Positions 42,543-50,412 of a stretch of DNA of 64,000 nucleotides are shown here, in pieces. Each line of letters opens with the position of its first letter. Position 1 is the stretch's first letter. Source of the stretch: Lapillicoccus jejuensis (GTDB lineage: Bacteria; Actinomycetota; Actinomycetes; Actinomycetales; Dermatophilaceae). Both the position numbers and the translations under genes were made by a program. The notes below the pieces were generated by a model. That model searched no databases. It was not told the DNA's origin and saw nothing but the letters and a program-made list of their open reading frames with translations. The stretch spans positions 2,542,001-2,606,000 of the forward strand of contig NZ_VFMN01000001.1 of assembly GCF_006715055.1 (NCBI RefSeq). Reading direction: 5' to 3'.

Positions 42543-42966
42543 GCCCGGCGACGACGACGAGCACGACGACGAGGGCCAGGAGGGCGAACAGGCTCCAGAT
42601 CAGCCACGCGCCCCGGTGCTTCTGCTTCTCGAAGCCGATCGAGCCCTGCTTGGCGAACTGGTGCCACGGGGCGGCGTACCAGACGTCGACCCGCTGGTCC
42701 GGGGCCAGGTCGGCCTCGAGGTGGGCCCGCCCGTAGGTGAGCATGTACTCGGCCTGGCCCGCGACGACGTGTCGGCCGGGCGCGACCGGGAAGTGGTTCT
42801 CGCCGTACTTGGCCGGCACCCGCTGCCCGTCGAGGAAGAGCGTCGGGGTGACGAAGCTGATCAGCCACGACCCCTGCAGGTGCACGACGAGGTGCCCGGG
42901 CGGCGGGAACGGCTGGCCCTGGCCGTACGGCGCGCCGTACGGCGGCGGTGTGGGCGGCTGGGTCAC
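42529..42966 (-). CDS. Single-pass membrane protein of unknown function with GAPYG-rich N-terminus
   Basis: A 145-residue protein. Its N-terminus is Pro/Gly/Tyr-rich (PPTPPPYGAPYGQGQPFPPP), the middle is a beta-rich domain (HLVVHLQGSWLISFVTPTLF), and the C-terminus is one membrane helix (LIWSLFALLALVVVLVVVAG). It is probably tail-anchored with a cytoplasmic domain. Function unknown. The start GTG 42966 is 22 bp from the murT start, with TAGAGT 6 nt upstream. Confidence 0.72.
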   Translation of the reverse strand: MTQPPTPPPYGAPYGQGQPFPPPGHLVVHLQGSWLISFVTPTLFLDGQRVPAKYGENHFPVAPGRHVVAGQAEYMLTYGRAHLEADLAPDQRVDVWYAAPWHQFAKQGSIGFEKQKHRGAWLIWSLFALLALVVVLVVVAGLSSS

Positions 42967-42972
42967 GGCGTC

Positions 42973-42982
42973 ACTCTAGGCT
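42973..42982. promoter_or_regulatory. Bidirectional leaderless promoter with a shared TA step
   Basis: TAGGCT on the plus strand (42977-42982) ends 6 nt before murT GTG 42989. TAGAGT on the minus strand (42978-42973) ends 6 nt before GTG 42966. The two -10 boxes overlap at the TA of 42977-42978. Confidence 0.68.
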
Positions 42983-42988
42983 GGGTCC

Positions 42989-44293
42989 GTGCTGAGGACG
43001 ACCGCTGCCGTCATCGCGGGGAAGGCCGCGCGCGTCGCCGCGCGGCTGCGCGGCGGGGGGTCGGCGATGCCGGGCCTCGTCGCCGAGCGGGTCGACCCGG
43101 CGTTCCTCACCCACGCGCTCGGCCGCGTCCCGGGCGGGGTCGTCGTCGTCTCGGGCACCAACGGCAAGACCACGACGACGAAGATGCTCGCCGCGATCGT
43201 CGCCGCCCACGGCCGCAGGGTCTTCACCAACCCGACCGGGTCGAACTTCACCCGCGGCGTCATCTCCTCGATGCTCGGCGAGATCCCGCTGTCCGGCCGG
43301 CTCGACGCCGACGTCGCCGTCCTCGAGCTCGACGAGTGGCACGCGCTGCAGTTCGCCAAGGTCGTCACCCCGACGCACGCGTTGCTGCTCAACGTCGCTC
43401 GCGACCAGCTCGACCGCTTCGCCGAGATCGACACGACGGCCAAGCTGCTCGCGTCGCTGGCCGAGCAGACGCGCGACGGCGTCGTCCTCAACCGCGACGA
43501 CTCGTTCGTCGCCCGCATCGACGGGTCGCTGGGGGAGGGGGTCGCCGTGCGCTGGTTCGGCATCGACCCGGTCGTCGCCGACGACCTGCCCCCGCTGCAC
43601 GAGGCCGACGCGCGGTTCTCCGACGAGCTCGCCGTGCCCGACGCCGGCGCGGACGACGGCCTGCTGCACCCGCACGACGCCCGCTCCTTCTCCGTCCACT
43701 TCGGCGGCGACGAGGTCGGCCCGCTCGAGCTCAAGCAGCGCGGGCTCGCCGCGATGATCAACGCGACCGCGGCGACGACGATGGCGCGGATGGTCCTTGG
43801 GTCCGCGTTCTCCGCGCGGACGGCGCTCACCGCGCTGCAGGCGGTGACCCCGCCCTTCGGTCGCGGCGAGGTCATCGACGCCGGCGGGCAGCCGCTCGAG
43901 CTCGTCCTGGTCAAGAACCCCGCCGGGTTCACCGTCGCGCTGGGCACGTACGGCGCCGAGCCGGTCGCCACCATGGTGGCCATCAACGACGACTACGCCG
44001 ACGGGCAGGACGTGTCCTGGCTCTACGACGTGAGCTTCGAGTCGTTGCGCGAGAAGGGGGTCGCGCTGACCTCCGGCATCCGCGGCTACGACATGGCGCT
44101 GCGGCTGTCGTACGACGACGTGCCCGTCGGCGGCGTCGAGCTCGACCTCGAGCGCGCCCTCGACCGCCTGCTCGCCGAGCACCCCGACGAGCCGCGCCGG
44201 ATCTTCTGCACGTACACCGCGATGATGCGGCTGCGGCGGCTCCTCGCGGCGCGCTACGGGTTGGCGAACTTCGGTGAGGAGGCGAGCGCGTGA
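42989..44293 (+). CDS. murT: Lipid II isoglutaminyl synthase, MurT subunit
   Basis: MurT is a Mur-ligase-like subunit that, with GatD, amidates D-Glu of lipid II to D-isoglutamine. VVVSGTNGKTTTTKMLA is the ATP loop, NPTGSNFTRG and VLELDEWHAL are typical, and a DUF1727 C-terminal domain follows (LVKNPAGFTVAL). The length is 434 residues. The four-Cys zinc ribbon of Firmicutes MurT is not present; only one Cys is seen, near the C-terminus. It overlaps gatD by 4 bp. Confidence 0.92.
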   Translation: MLRTTAAVIAGKAARVAARLRGGGSAMPGLVAERVDPAFLTHALGRVPGGVVVVSGTNGKTTTTKMLAAIVAAHGRRVFTNPTGSNFTRGVISSMLGEIPLSGRLDADVAVLELDEWHALQFAKVVTPTHALLLNVARDQLDRFAEIDTTAKLLASLAEQTRDGVVLNRDDSFVARIDGSLGEGVAVRWFGIDPVVADDLPPLHEADARFSDELAVPDAGADDGLLHPHDARSFSVHFGGDEVGPLELKQRGLAAMINATAATTMARMVLGSAFSARTALTALQAVTPPFGRGEVIDAGGQPLELVLVKNPAGFTVALGTYGAEPVATMVAINDDYADGQDVSWLYDVSFESLREKGVALTSGIRGYDMALRLSYDDVPVGGVELDLERALDRLLAEHPDEPRRIFCTYTAMMRLRRLLAARYGLANFGEEASA

Positions 44294-45102
44294 GCGGTCA
44301 GAGCAGCAGCCACTCGAGCAACGAGCCGAGCGCGGCCGACGCCAGCGGCCCCGCGGTCGGCGCGAGCAAGGGCCTGGTCAACCTCGTCCACCTCTACCCG
44401 CGCGAGATGTCGATCTACGGCGACCTCGGCAACGTCCGGTGCCTCGCCGGGCGGATCCGGCGTCATGGGTACGACGTCCGCGTCTGGGACCACCACCCGG
44501 GTTCGACCCTGCCCGACGAGCCGCACCTCTTCATGGGCGGCGGCGGCCAGGACTCCGGGCAGGGGCGCGTCGAGGAGGACCTCGCCGCGATCGCCGACCG
44601 GCTGCGCGGGCTCGCCACCGACGGCGTCCCGATGCTCATGATCTGCGGGATGTACCAGCTCTTCGGCAACGCCTTCATCACCGTCGAGGGCCAGGAGCTG
44701 CCGGGGCTCGGCATCCTCGACGTGACGACCCGCGGCAACGCCAAGCGGATGATCGGCGGCCTCGTCGTCGACACCGAGTGGGGCCAGGTCGTCGGCTTCG
44801 AGAACCATTCCGGGTCAACCGTCCTCGCTCCCGGGCAGGCGCCGCTCGGGCGGGTTCTCGCCGGCAACGGCAACAACGGCTCCGACGGCACCGAGGGCGC
44901 CCGGACGGACAACGTCGTCGGCTGCTACCTGCACGGGCCGGCGCTCCCGGCCAACCCGCCACTCGCCGACGCCCTCATCGCGGCCGCCGCCGAGCACGCG
45001 ACCGGGCGCCCCTTCGAGCCGGGCGAGCTCGACGACACCCTCGCCGACGAGGCCCGCACCCGCCAGATCGCCCGCCTGCTCAAGACGGCCAAGGCCTCCT
45101 GA
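44290..45102 (+). CDS. gatD: Lipid II isoglutaminyl synthase, glutamine amidotransferase subunit GatD
   Basis: GatD supplies ammonia from glutamine to MurT. NLVHLYPREMSIYGDLGN is the conserved beginning of the domain. LMICGMYQLFGNAF holds the nucleophile Cys and GCYLHGPALPANPPLAD the catalytic His. The length of 270 residues includes a Ser-rich N-terminal extension of about 35 residues that is not part of the fold. A 64-bp palindromic element follows 7 bp later. Confidence 0.92.
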   Translation: MSGQSSSHSSNEPSAADASGPAVGASKGLVNLVHLYPREMSIYGDLGNVRCLAGRIRRHGYDVRVWDHHPGSTLPDEPHLFMGGGGQDSGQGRVEEDLAAIADRLRGLATDGVPMLMICGMYQLFGNAFITVEGQELPGLGILDVTTRGNAKRMIGGLVVDTEWGQVVGFENHSGSTVLAPGQAPLGRVLAGNGNNGSDGTEGARTDNVVGCYLHGPALPANPPLADALIAAAAEHATGRPFEPGELDDTLADEARTRQIARLLKTAKAS

Positions 45103-45108
45103 CCCACT

Positions 45109-45172
45109 CGAATCGGATTCGGCCCGCTCGGCTCGGGTCACGACCCCAGCCGAGGCCACCGAATCCGATTCG
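45109..45172. repeat. 64-bp palindromic element, copy 3
   Basis: CGAATCGGATTCG and CGAATCCGATTCG bound the element; the inner arms CTCGGCTCGGGTC and GACCCCAGCCGAG have one mismatch. It lies 7 bp after the gatD stop and 14 bp before the convergent SDR stop. Confidence 0.94.
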
Positions 45173-45185
45173 CGGGGCTGGTCCG

Positions 45186-46112
45186 TCAGCCGACGCGGAC
45201 GCCGACGAGCTCGTGGGAGAGGTCCCACATCCGCGCGGCGTCCTGCGCGGAGGCCAGTGGGCGCCAGAGCGGCAGCTCGCCCGGCCGGCCGCCGACCGAC
45301 CCCGGACCCTGTGGGCCGTGGAACCCGCCGCCGGACGGGGCGGTGGCCGCGAGCAGCGCGGGGAGGGCGGCCGACTCCGGGGTGCCGGTGAGGCCGATGC
45401 GCGACATGACCCGGATGGCCCGCACGCTGAGGGTGTCCCGCGCGCGGCCCACCTCGGGACGGGCCGCGAGCAGGCTGGTCGGCGCCACGCCGGGGTGGGC
45501 CACCGTCGCCGTGACGCCCCACCCGGCCGCCGCGCTGCGCCGCTCCAGCTCGAGGCCGAACAGCCCGATGGCGAGCTTGGACTGGGCGTAGGCGCGCATG
45601 GCGTCGTACGACCGCTCGGACTGCAGGTCGTCCCAGGCGATCGTGGCCCGGCGGGCCGCGACGCTGGACTGCGTCACCACCCGGGCGCGACCGGCGACCA
45701 GCAGCGGCATCAGCCGCCCGACGAGGGCGACGTGCCCGAGGTGGTTGGTGCCGAGCTGCAGCTCGAAGCCGTCTTCGGTCGTCGTCCGCGCCGGCGGCGT
45801 CATCACCCCGGCGTTGGCGACGAGGAGGTGGAGCGGCTCCTCCCGGTCGAGGAGCCGGTCGGCCAGGGTGGCGACGGAGCCCAGCGACGACAGGTCGAGC
45901 GTCTCCAGCTCGACCCGGGCCCCGGGCACCTCCGCGCGCAGCCGCTCGAGCGCCGCGGCGCCCTTGGCGGCGTTCCGGACGGGCAGCACGAGCTGCGCCC
46001 CGGCGGCGGCGAGCCGTGTCGCGATGTGCAGCCCGATCCCGTCGCTGGCGCCGGTGACAAGAGCACGCCGGCCGTGCAGGTCGGGCAGGTCGAGGTGCGG
46101 GTGGCGGTCCAT
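45186..46112 (-). CDS. Short-chain dehydrogenase/reductase
   Basis: A 308-residue NAD(P)-dependent oxidoreductase of the retinol dehydrogenase-like SDR group. ALVTGASDGIGLHIA binds the cofactor, ANAGVM is the NNAG motif, TQSSVAAR gives the Ser and AYAQSKLA the Tyr and Lys. Start ATG 46112 after GGAGCC. It is divergent from a disrupted XRE regulator, a pairing common in actinobacteria. Substrate unknown. Confidence 0.9.
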   Translation of the reverse strand: MDRHPHLDLPDLHGRRALVTGASDGIGLHIATRLAAAGAQLVLPVRNAAKGAAALERLRAEVPGARVELETLDLSSLGSVATLADRLLDREEPLHLLVANAGVMTPPARTTTEDGFELQLGTNHLGHVALVGRLMPLLVAGRARVVTQSSVAARRATIAWDDLQSERSYDAMRAYAQSKLAIGLFGLELERRSAAAGWGVTATVAHPGVAPTSLLAARPEVGRARDTLSVRAIRVMSRIGLTGTPESAALPALLAATAPSGGGFHGPQGPGSVGGRPGELPLWRPLASAQDAARMWDLSHELVGVRVG

Positions 46113-46231
46113 GGTGAGGCTCCTGGGCGTCGTGTCGGGTCGGACTCCTTGATGCTGGCGCCTGACGCGGTCGATAGCCACGGCCTGACGATCCGTGGCT
46201 CGCGAGAGCGGGGCCGGGGGAGGATGGCTGC

Positions 46232-47072
46232 ATGACGTTCGACCGCGAGGGCCTGGCGCACTTCCTGCGCACCCGCCGCGAGGCCCTGCAGCCAGAGGAC
46301 GTCGGCCTCCCCCGGGGGCAGCCGCCGACGGACCGACGGGCTGCGCCGCGAGGAGGTCGCCGCGCTGTGCCACATGTCGGTCGACTACTACGCGCGCATC
46401 GAGCGGCAGCGCGGCCCGCAGCCGTCGGAGCAGATGGTGGCGTCCATCGCGCAGGGGCTGCACCTGAGCCGCGCCGAGCGCGACCACCTGCACCTGCTCG
46501 CCGGCCACCCGGCGCCGGCCAGGGGCAGCGGCACCGACCACGTCGGGCCGGGGATGCTCCGCGTCTTCGACCGGCTGTCCGACACCCCGGCGGAGATCGT
46601 CAACGAGCTCGGGGAGACGTTGCAGCAGAACGCGTTGGGCGCCGCGCTCAACGGTGACGCCACCCGTCGGGAGGGGCCGGCGCGCAGCATCGGGTACCGC
46701 TGGTTCACCGACGACGCGGCCCGGGCCCTGACCCCGGTGGAGGACCACGCGTTCTACTCCCGCATGTACGTGTCGGGGTTGCGCGGGGTGGTGGCGTTGC
46801 GCGGTCCCGACTCGAGGGCGGCGTACCTGGCCGACCTGCTGCCCACGTCGAACGAGGAGTTCCGCCGGTTGTGGGACGCGCACGAGGTGGACGTGCGTCC
46901 GCGGGAGGTCAAGCGCTTCCTCCACCCCGAGGTCGGCCCGCTCGAGCTGAGCTGCCAGGTCCTGCTCGACCCCGACGTCTCGCACATGCTGCTCGTCTAC
47001 ACCGCCGTCCCCGGCAGCGAGAGCCACGACCGGCTCTTGCTGCTGTCGGTGCTCGCCACCCCGCCCGGGTAG
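46232..47072 (+). pseudogene. XRE/MmyB-type transcriptional regulator, frameshifted
   Basis: The N-terminal part (MTFDREGLAHFLRTRREALQ, then EDVGLPRG) is in one frame. The rest (GLRREEVAALCHMSVDYYAR, then the MmyB-like ligand domain to VLATPPG) is in the next frame. Removing one base from the C5G5 run at 46309-46318 restores VGLPGGSRRRTDGLRREEVA, the usual HTH sequence of this family. The downstream piece alone (ATG 46374) would lack half of the HTH. A true frameshift, a slippery phase-variable tract or a sequencing error are all possible. Its likely target is the divergent SDR gene. Confidence 0.82.
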
Positions 47073-47126
47073 GGCGTCGGCCGCTCGCTGCCGCACCCCG
47101 GCCACCGGGCATCCTCGAGCGTCGGC

Positions 47127-47195
47127 GGTATTCAGTGTTGCCAAGTACCGGTACTCAGCGTTACTGTCTACCGGTATTCAGTGACACCGAGTACG
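47127..47195 (+). promoter_or_regulatory. Three tandem 23-bp operator-like repeats before padR
   Basis: GGTATTCAGTG (47127), GGTACTCAGCG (47150) and GGTATTCAGTG (47173) start 23-bp units in direct repeat. Units 1 and 3 are also inverted repeats of the form GGTAYTC-N9-RAGTACS; unit 2 is weaker in its right arm. The array ends 11 bp before the padR start and is AT-richer than its surroundings, so autorepression by the PadR protein is inferred. Confidence 0.75.
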
Positions 47196-47206
47196 GAGGC
47201 GGGCCG

Positions 47207-47575
47207 ATGGGCAAGCAGGAGACCGAGCTGCTCAAGGGGGTGCTCGAGGCCATCGTCCTCGAGGTCCTCGCCCGGGAGCCGGCACACGGGTACGAGATCA
47301 CCGCGCGGCTGCGCGACGCCGGCTTCGCCGACCTCGCCGAGGGCACCGTCTACGCGCTGCTGCTGCGCATCGAGCAGCGTGGGCTGGTGGACGTCGAGAA
47401 GGTCCCCTCCGAGAAGGGGCCGCCGCGGAAGGTGTTCTCGCTCAACGCCACCGGGCAGACCGCGCGGACCGAGCAGTGGCGCGCCTGGGACTCGCTCGCC
47501 GAGCGCCTCGAGCTCCTGCGTCGCGTCGACACCAGCACGACGACCGCCTTTACCACCGACCAGGGAAGCAGGTGA
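47207..47575 (+). CDS. PadR-family transcriptional regulator
   Basis: A 122-residue winged-helix repressor: [55 protein letters not shown] and VFSLNATGQ are the family pattern. Start ATG 47207 after GGAGG. It begins a four-gene operon with a DUF1048 protein and a two-gene ABC exporter, so it is expected to derepress the exporter on drug binding. Confidence 0.93.
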   Translation: MGKQETELLKGVLEAIVLEVLAREPAHGYEITARLRDAGFADLAEGTVYALLLRIEQRGLVDVEKVPSEKGPPRKVFSLNATGQTARTEQWRAWDSLAERLELLRRVDTSTTTAFTTDQGSR

Positions 47576-47580
47576 CAGCC

Positions 47581-47922
47581 ATGGGCTGGATCCAGGACAA
47601 GCGCCGCTGGCGCGCCTACAAGCGTCGTACGGCGGCCCTGCCCGCCCCCTACCGCGAGACCGCCGACGCCCTCGAGCGCTACTTCATGATGTTCGGGCCC
47701 GGTGACGGGCCGAACGTCCTGCGCCTGTGCGACGACCTCGTCGACCTGCTCGAGCAGGCGGCCGCCGACGGGACGCCGGTCCGCGCGGTCGTCGGCGAGG
47801 ACCCCGTCGACTTCGCCGACGAGTTCCTGCGCGGCTATCCCGACGGCTCGTGGGTCACCCGCGAGCGCACCCGACTCACCACGGCCATCGACCGTGCCAC
47901 CACCGACAGGAGCCCGTCATGA
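47581..47922 (+). CDS. DUF1048 protein
   Basis: A 113-residue helical protein (WIQDKRRWRAYKRRTAALPA, LPAPYRETADALERYF). DUF1048 proteins typically lie between PadR regulators and ABC exporters, as here. Function unknown. It overlaps the ATPase gene by 4 bp. Confidence 0.88.
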   Translation: MGWIQDKRRWRAYKRRTAALPAPYRETADALERYFMMFGPGDGPNVLRLCDDLVDLLEQAAADGTPVRAVVGEDPVDFADEFLRGYPDGSWVTRERTRLTTAIDRATTDRSPS

Positions 47923-48725
47923 CCCCCACCCTCACCGACGCGGCGGTCCGCGTCGCCGGCGTGCAGAAGGCGTACGGCGACCTCGTCGTCCTGCGCGGCG
48001 TCGACCTCGACGTCCGACCCGGCACCATCACCGCCCTGCTCGGCTCCAACGGCGCGGGCAAGACGACCCTCGTGCGCATCCTCGCGACGCTGCTGCGGCC
48101 CGACGCGGGCACGGCCACCGTGGCCGGGGCGGACGTCGTCGCCGAGCCGGGCCGGGTGCGCGAGGCGATCAGCCTCACCGGCCAGTTCGCCGCGGTCGAC
48201 GACATCCTCACCGGCCGCGAGAACCTCGTCCTCGTGGCTCGGCTGCGCCACCTCGCCGATCCCGGGGCCGTCGCGGACGAGCTGCTCGAGCGCTTCTCGC
48301 TCACCGACGCGGGTGGCCGACGGGCCGGGGGCTACTCGGGCGGCATGCGCCGCCGGCTGGACCTGGCGATGAGCCTGGTCGGGCAGCCGGCCGTCGTCGT
48401 CCTCGACGAGCCGACGACCGGGCTGGACCCGCAGGCGCGCCGCGAGGTGTGGGACGCCGTACGGCGCCTCGCGCAGGCCGGCACCACCGTGCTGCTGACG
48501 ACCCAGTACCTCGAGGAGGCCGAGCAGCTGGCCGACCGCGTGGCGATCCTCCACGAGGGACGGATCCTCGTCGAGGGCACCCTCGCGGAGGTCAAGGCCC
48601 TGCTGCCGCCGGCCCGCGTCGAGTACGTCGAGAAGCAGCCCACCCTCGAGGAGGTCTTCCTCGCCCTCGTCGGCGGCGAACCCGCCGCCGGCGCGTCCAC
48701 CGAGCCCCGTGAGGAGCAACCATGA
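47919..48725 (+). CDS. ABC exporter ATP-binding protein (DrrA-like)
   Basis: A 268-residue ATPase: Walker A GSNGAGKTTLV, signature YSGGMRRRLDLAMSL, Walker B VVVLDEPTTGLD and His-containing switch replaced by TTQYLEEAEQLADR, as in daunorubicin-resistance DrrA proteins. A C-terminal segment (QPTLEEVFLALVGG) is typical of drug exporters. It overlaps the permease gene by 4 bp. Confidence 0.92.
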   Translation: MTPTLTDAAVRVAGVQKAYGDLVVLRGVDLDVRPGTITALLGSNGAGKTTLVRILATLLRPDAGTATVAGADVVAEPGRVREAISLTGQFAAVDDILTGRENLVLVARLRHLADPGAVADELLERFSLTDAGGRRAGGYSGGMRRRLDLAMSLVGQPAVVVLDEPTTGLDPQARREVWDAVRRLAQAGTTVLLTTQYLEEAEQLADRVAILHEGRILVEGTLAEVKALLPPARVEYVEKQPTLEEVFLALVGGEPAAGASTEPREEQP

Positions 48726-49486
48726 CCGTCCACGTCCTCGGCGACACGAGCGCCCTGCTCGGCCGCTCGCTGCGCCACGTCACCCGCAGCGTCGACACCC
48801 TCATCACGACGGCGCTCATGCCGGTCGCGTTCCTGCTGCTCTTCGTCTACGTCTTCGGTGGGGCGATCCAGGCTGGGCCGGGGCGCTACGTCGACTACCT
48901 GCTGCCCGGGATCCTGCTCATCACCGTGGCGACCGGGATCTCGTACACCGCGTTCCGGCTGTTCCTCGACATGAAGAGCGGCATCACCGAGCGGTTCGCC
49001 TCGATGCCGATCGCCCGGCCGGCGGTGCTGTGGGCGCACGTGCTCACCTCGCTCGTCGCGAACCTCGTCTCGGTCGGGATCGTCGTCCTCGTCGCGGTGG
49101 CCATCGGATTCCGTTCCGGTGCAGGCGTGCTCGCGTGGCTGGCGGTGTTCGGCCTCCTCGCGCTCGTCACGCTGGCCCTCACCTGGGTGGCCGTCATCCC
49201 CGGGCTCACCGCCTCGACCCCGGACGGGGCGAGTGCGTTCTCCTACCCGATCATCTTCCTGCCGTTCGTCAGCTCGGCGTTCGTGCCGACGGCGTCGATG
49301 CCGGGGCCGGTGCGGTGGTTCGCCGAGCACCAGCCGGTCACCGCGGTCGTCGACTCGATCCGGTCGCTGCTCGAGCAGCGGCCGGTCGGTGGTGACCTGG
49401 GGGTCGCCCTCGCCTGGGTCCTCGCGGTCCTGGTCGTCGCGTACGTCGTCGCGATCCGCACCTACCGCCGGGTCACCGCCGGCTGA
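48722..49486 (+). CDS. ABC-2 type exporter permease (DrrB-like)
   Basis: A 254-residue ABC-2 membrane protein with six hydrophobic segments; FLLLFVYVFGGAIQAG, YLLPGILLITVATGISYTAF and ITERFASMPIARPAV are typical of DrrB. With the preceding ATPase it forms a predicted drug or lipid exporter. The last gene of the padR operon; a 64-bp palindromic element starts 3 bp after the stop. Confidence 0.92.
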   Translation: MTVHVLGDTSALLGRSLRHVTRSVDTLITTALMPVAFLLLFVYVFGGAIQAGPGRYVDYLLPGILLITVATGISYTAFRLFLDMKSGITERFASMPIARPAVLWAHVLTSLVANLVSVGIVVLVAVAIGFRSGAGVLAWLAVFGLLALVTLALTWVAVIPGLTASTPDGASAFSYPIIFLPFVSSAFVPTASMPGPVRWFAEHQPVTAVVDSIRSLLEQRPVGGDLGVALAWVLAVLVVAYVVAIRTYRRVTAG

Positions 49487-49488
49487 CC

Positions 49489-49552
49489 CGAATCGGATTC
49501 GGTCCGCTCGGCTCGGGTCACGACCCGAGCCGAGCCCGCCGAATCCGATTCG
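49489..49552. repeat. 64-bp palindromic element, copy 4
   Basis: The most symmetric copy: inner arms CTCGGCTCGGGTC and GACCCGAGCCGAG are exact complements. It lies 3 bp after the exporter stop and 8 bp before the convergent deacetylase stop. Confidence 0.95.
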
Positions 49553-49559
49553 TGTCGCG

Positions 49560-50372
49560 TCAGAGGCCGTCGAAGACGTCGCGGGCGATGCCGGCGCGCG
49601 GGTCGCGCGCCGCGTCGACGTACCACTCCCGGCCGAAGACGAGGTCGTAGAGCGGGCGCGGGATGCGTAGGAACGCGGCCAGCGTCCGGTCCGCGCCACC
49701 GTCGACCGCGGCCTGCGAGGCGTGCGCGCGCATCGAGGCGCGCTTGGCGGCGGCGTACCGGCGCACGGAGATGCGGTGGGTGATCTCCGACCGCGGGCTG
49801 TAGGCCCGCTCGAACGACGTCGGGTCGAACTCCGGCGGGAACCGGTAGACCTTGCCCGCCAACCGGATCCCGCGCAGCAGCTCGTCGCGCGGCACCGTCG
49901 CCTGCAGCACCTTGGGCGTTCCCGCGAGCTCGGCCGCCCGCGCCCCGACCTCGTGGACGCGCACGTGGTCGCGGTGCCCGTACCCGCCGTGGCGGTCGTA
50001 GGTCAGCAGGACGTCGACGTCCTCCTCGCGCAGCAGCTCGGCGAGCGTCTGCGCGGCCTCCTCGACGGGGACCGCGAGGAACCGCCGCCGGTCCGGCGGG
50101 TCGGGCAGCGTCTCCGGGCCCATCCCGCTGTCGGCCCAGCCCAGCCACTCGACCCGGTGCACCCCGAGCGCCCGCGCGCTGGCGTGCAGCTCGTCGAGCC
50201 GCCGGTGCCCGAGGTCCTCGGCGAAGTCGGTCGACGTCAGCCCCAGCTCGCCGTCGGTCGCGACGGCGATGACGACGCGGTGCCCCTCGGCGACCGCGCG
50301 GGCGAGCGTCCCCGACGTCAGCAGCGCCTCGTCGTCCGGGTGGGCGTGGAAGGCCAGCAGCGTGTGGGGCAC
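49560..50372 (-). CDS. PIG-L/LmbE family zinc deacetylase (MshB/Mca-related)
   Basis: A 270-residue metal-dependent N-deacetylase. FHAHPDDEALLTSGTLA is the zinc-binding AHPDD motif, and YDRHGGYGHRDHVRVH supplies the remaining His ligands. The family includes MshB and Mca of mycothiol metabolism, but the exact role cannot be told from sequence alone. CAGGAT ends 6 nt before GTG 50372. It is divergent from the glycosyltransferase gene. Confidence 0.88.
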   Translation of the reverse strand: MPHTLLAFHAHPDDEALLTSGTLARAVAEGHRVVIAVATDGELGLTSTDFAEDLGHRRLDELHASARALGVHRVEWLGWADSGMGPETLPDPPDRRRFLAVPVEEAAQTLAELLREEDVDVLLTYDRHGGYGHRDHVRVHEVGARAAELAGTPKVLQATVPRDELLRGIRLAGKVYRFPPEFDPTSFERAYSPRSEITHRISVRRYAAAKRASMRAHASQAAVDGGADRTLAAFLRIPRPLYDLVFGREWYVDAARDPRAGIARDVFDGL

Positions 50373-50412
50373 CCGCCCATCCTGCCGTACCGCCCGTGAG
50401 AGGCTGGCTCGC

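Noticed and set aside
46374-47072. Intact shorter regulator starting at ATG 46374
   Set aside because: It would begin in the middle of the helix-turn-helix; the upstream frame plainly encodes the missing first half.
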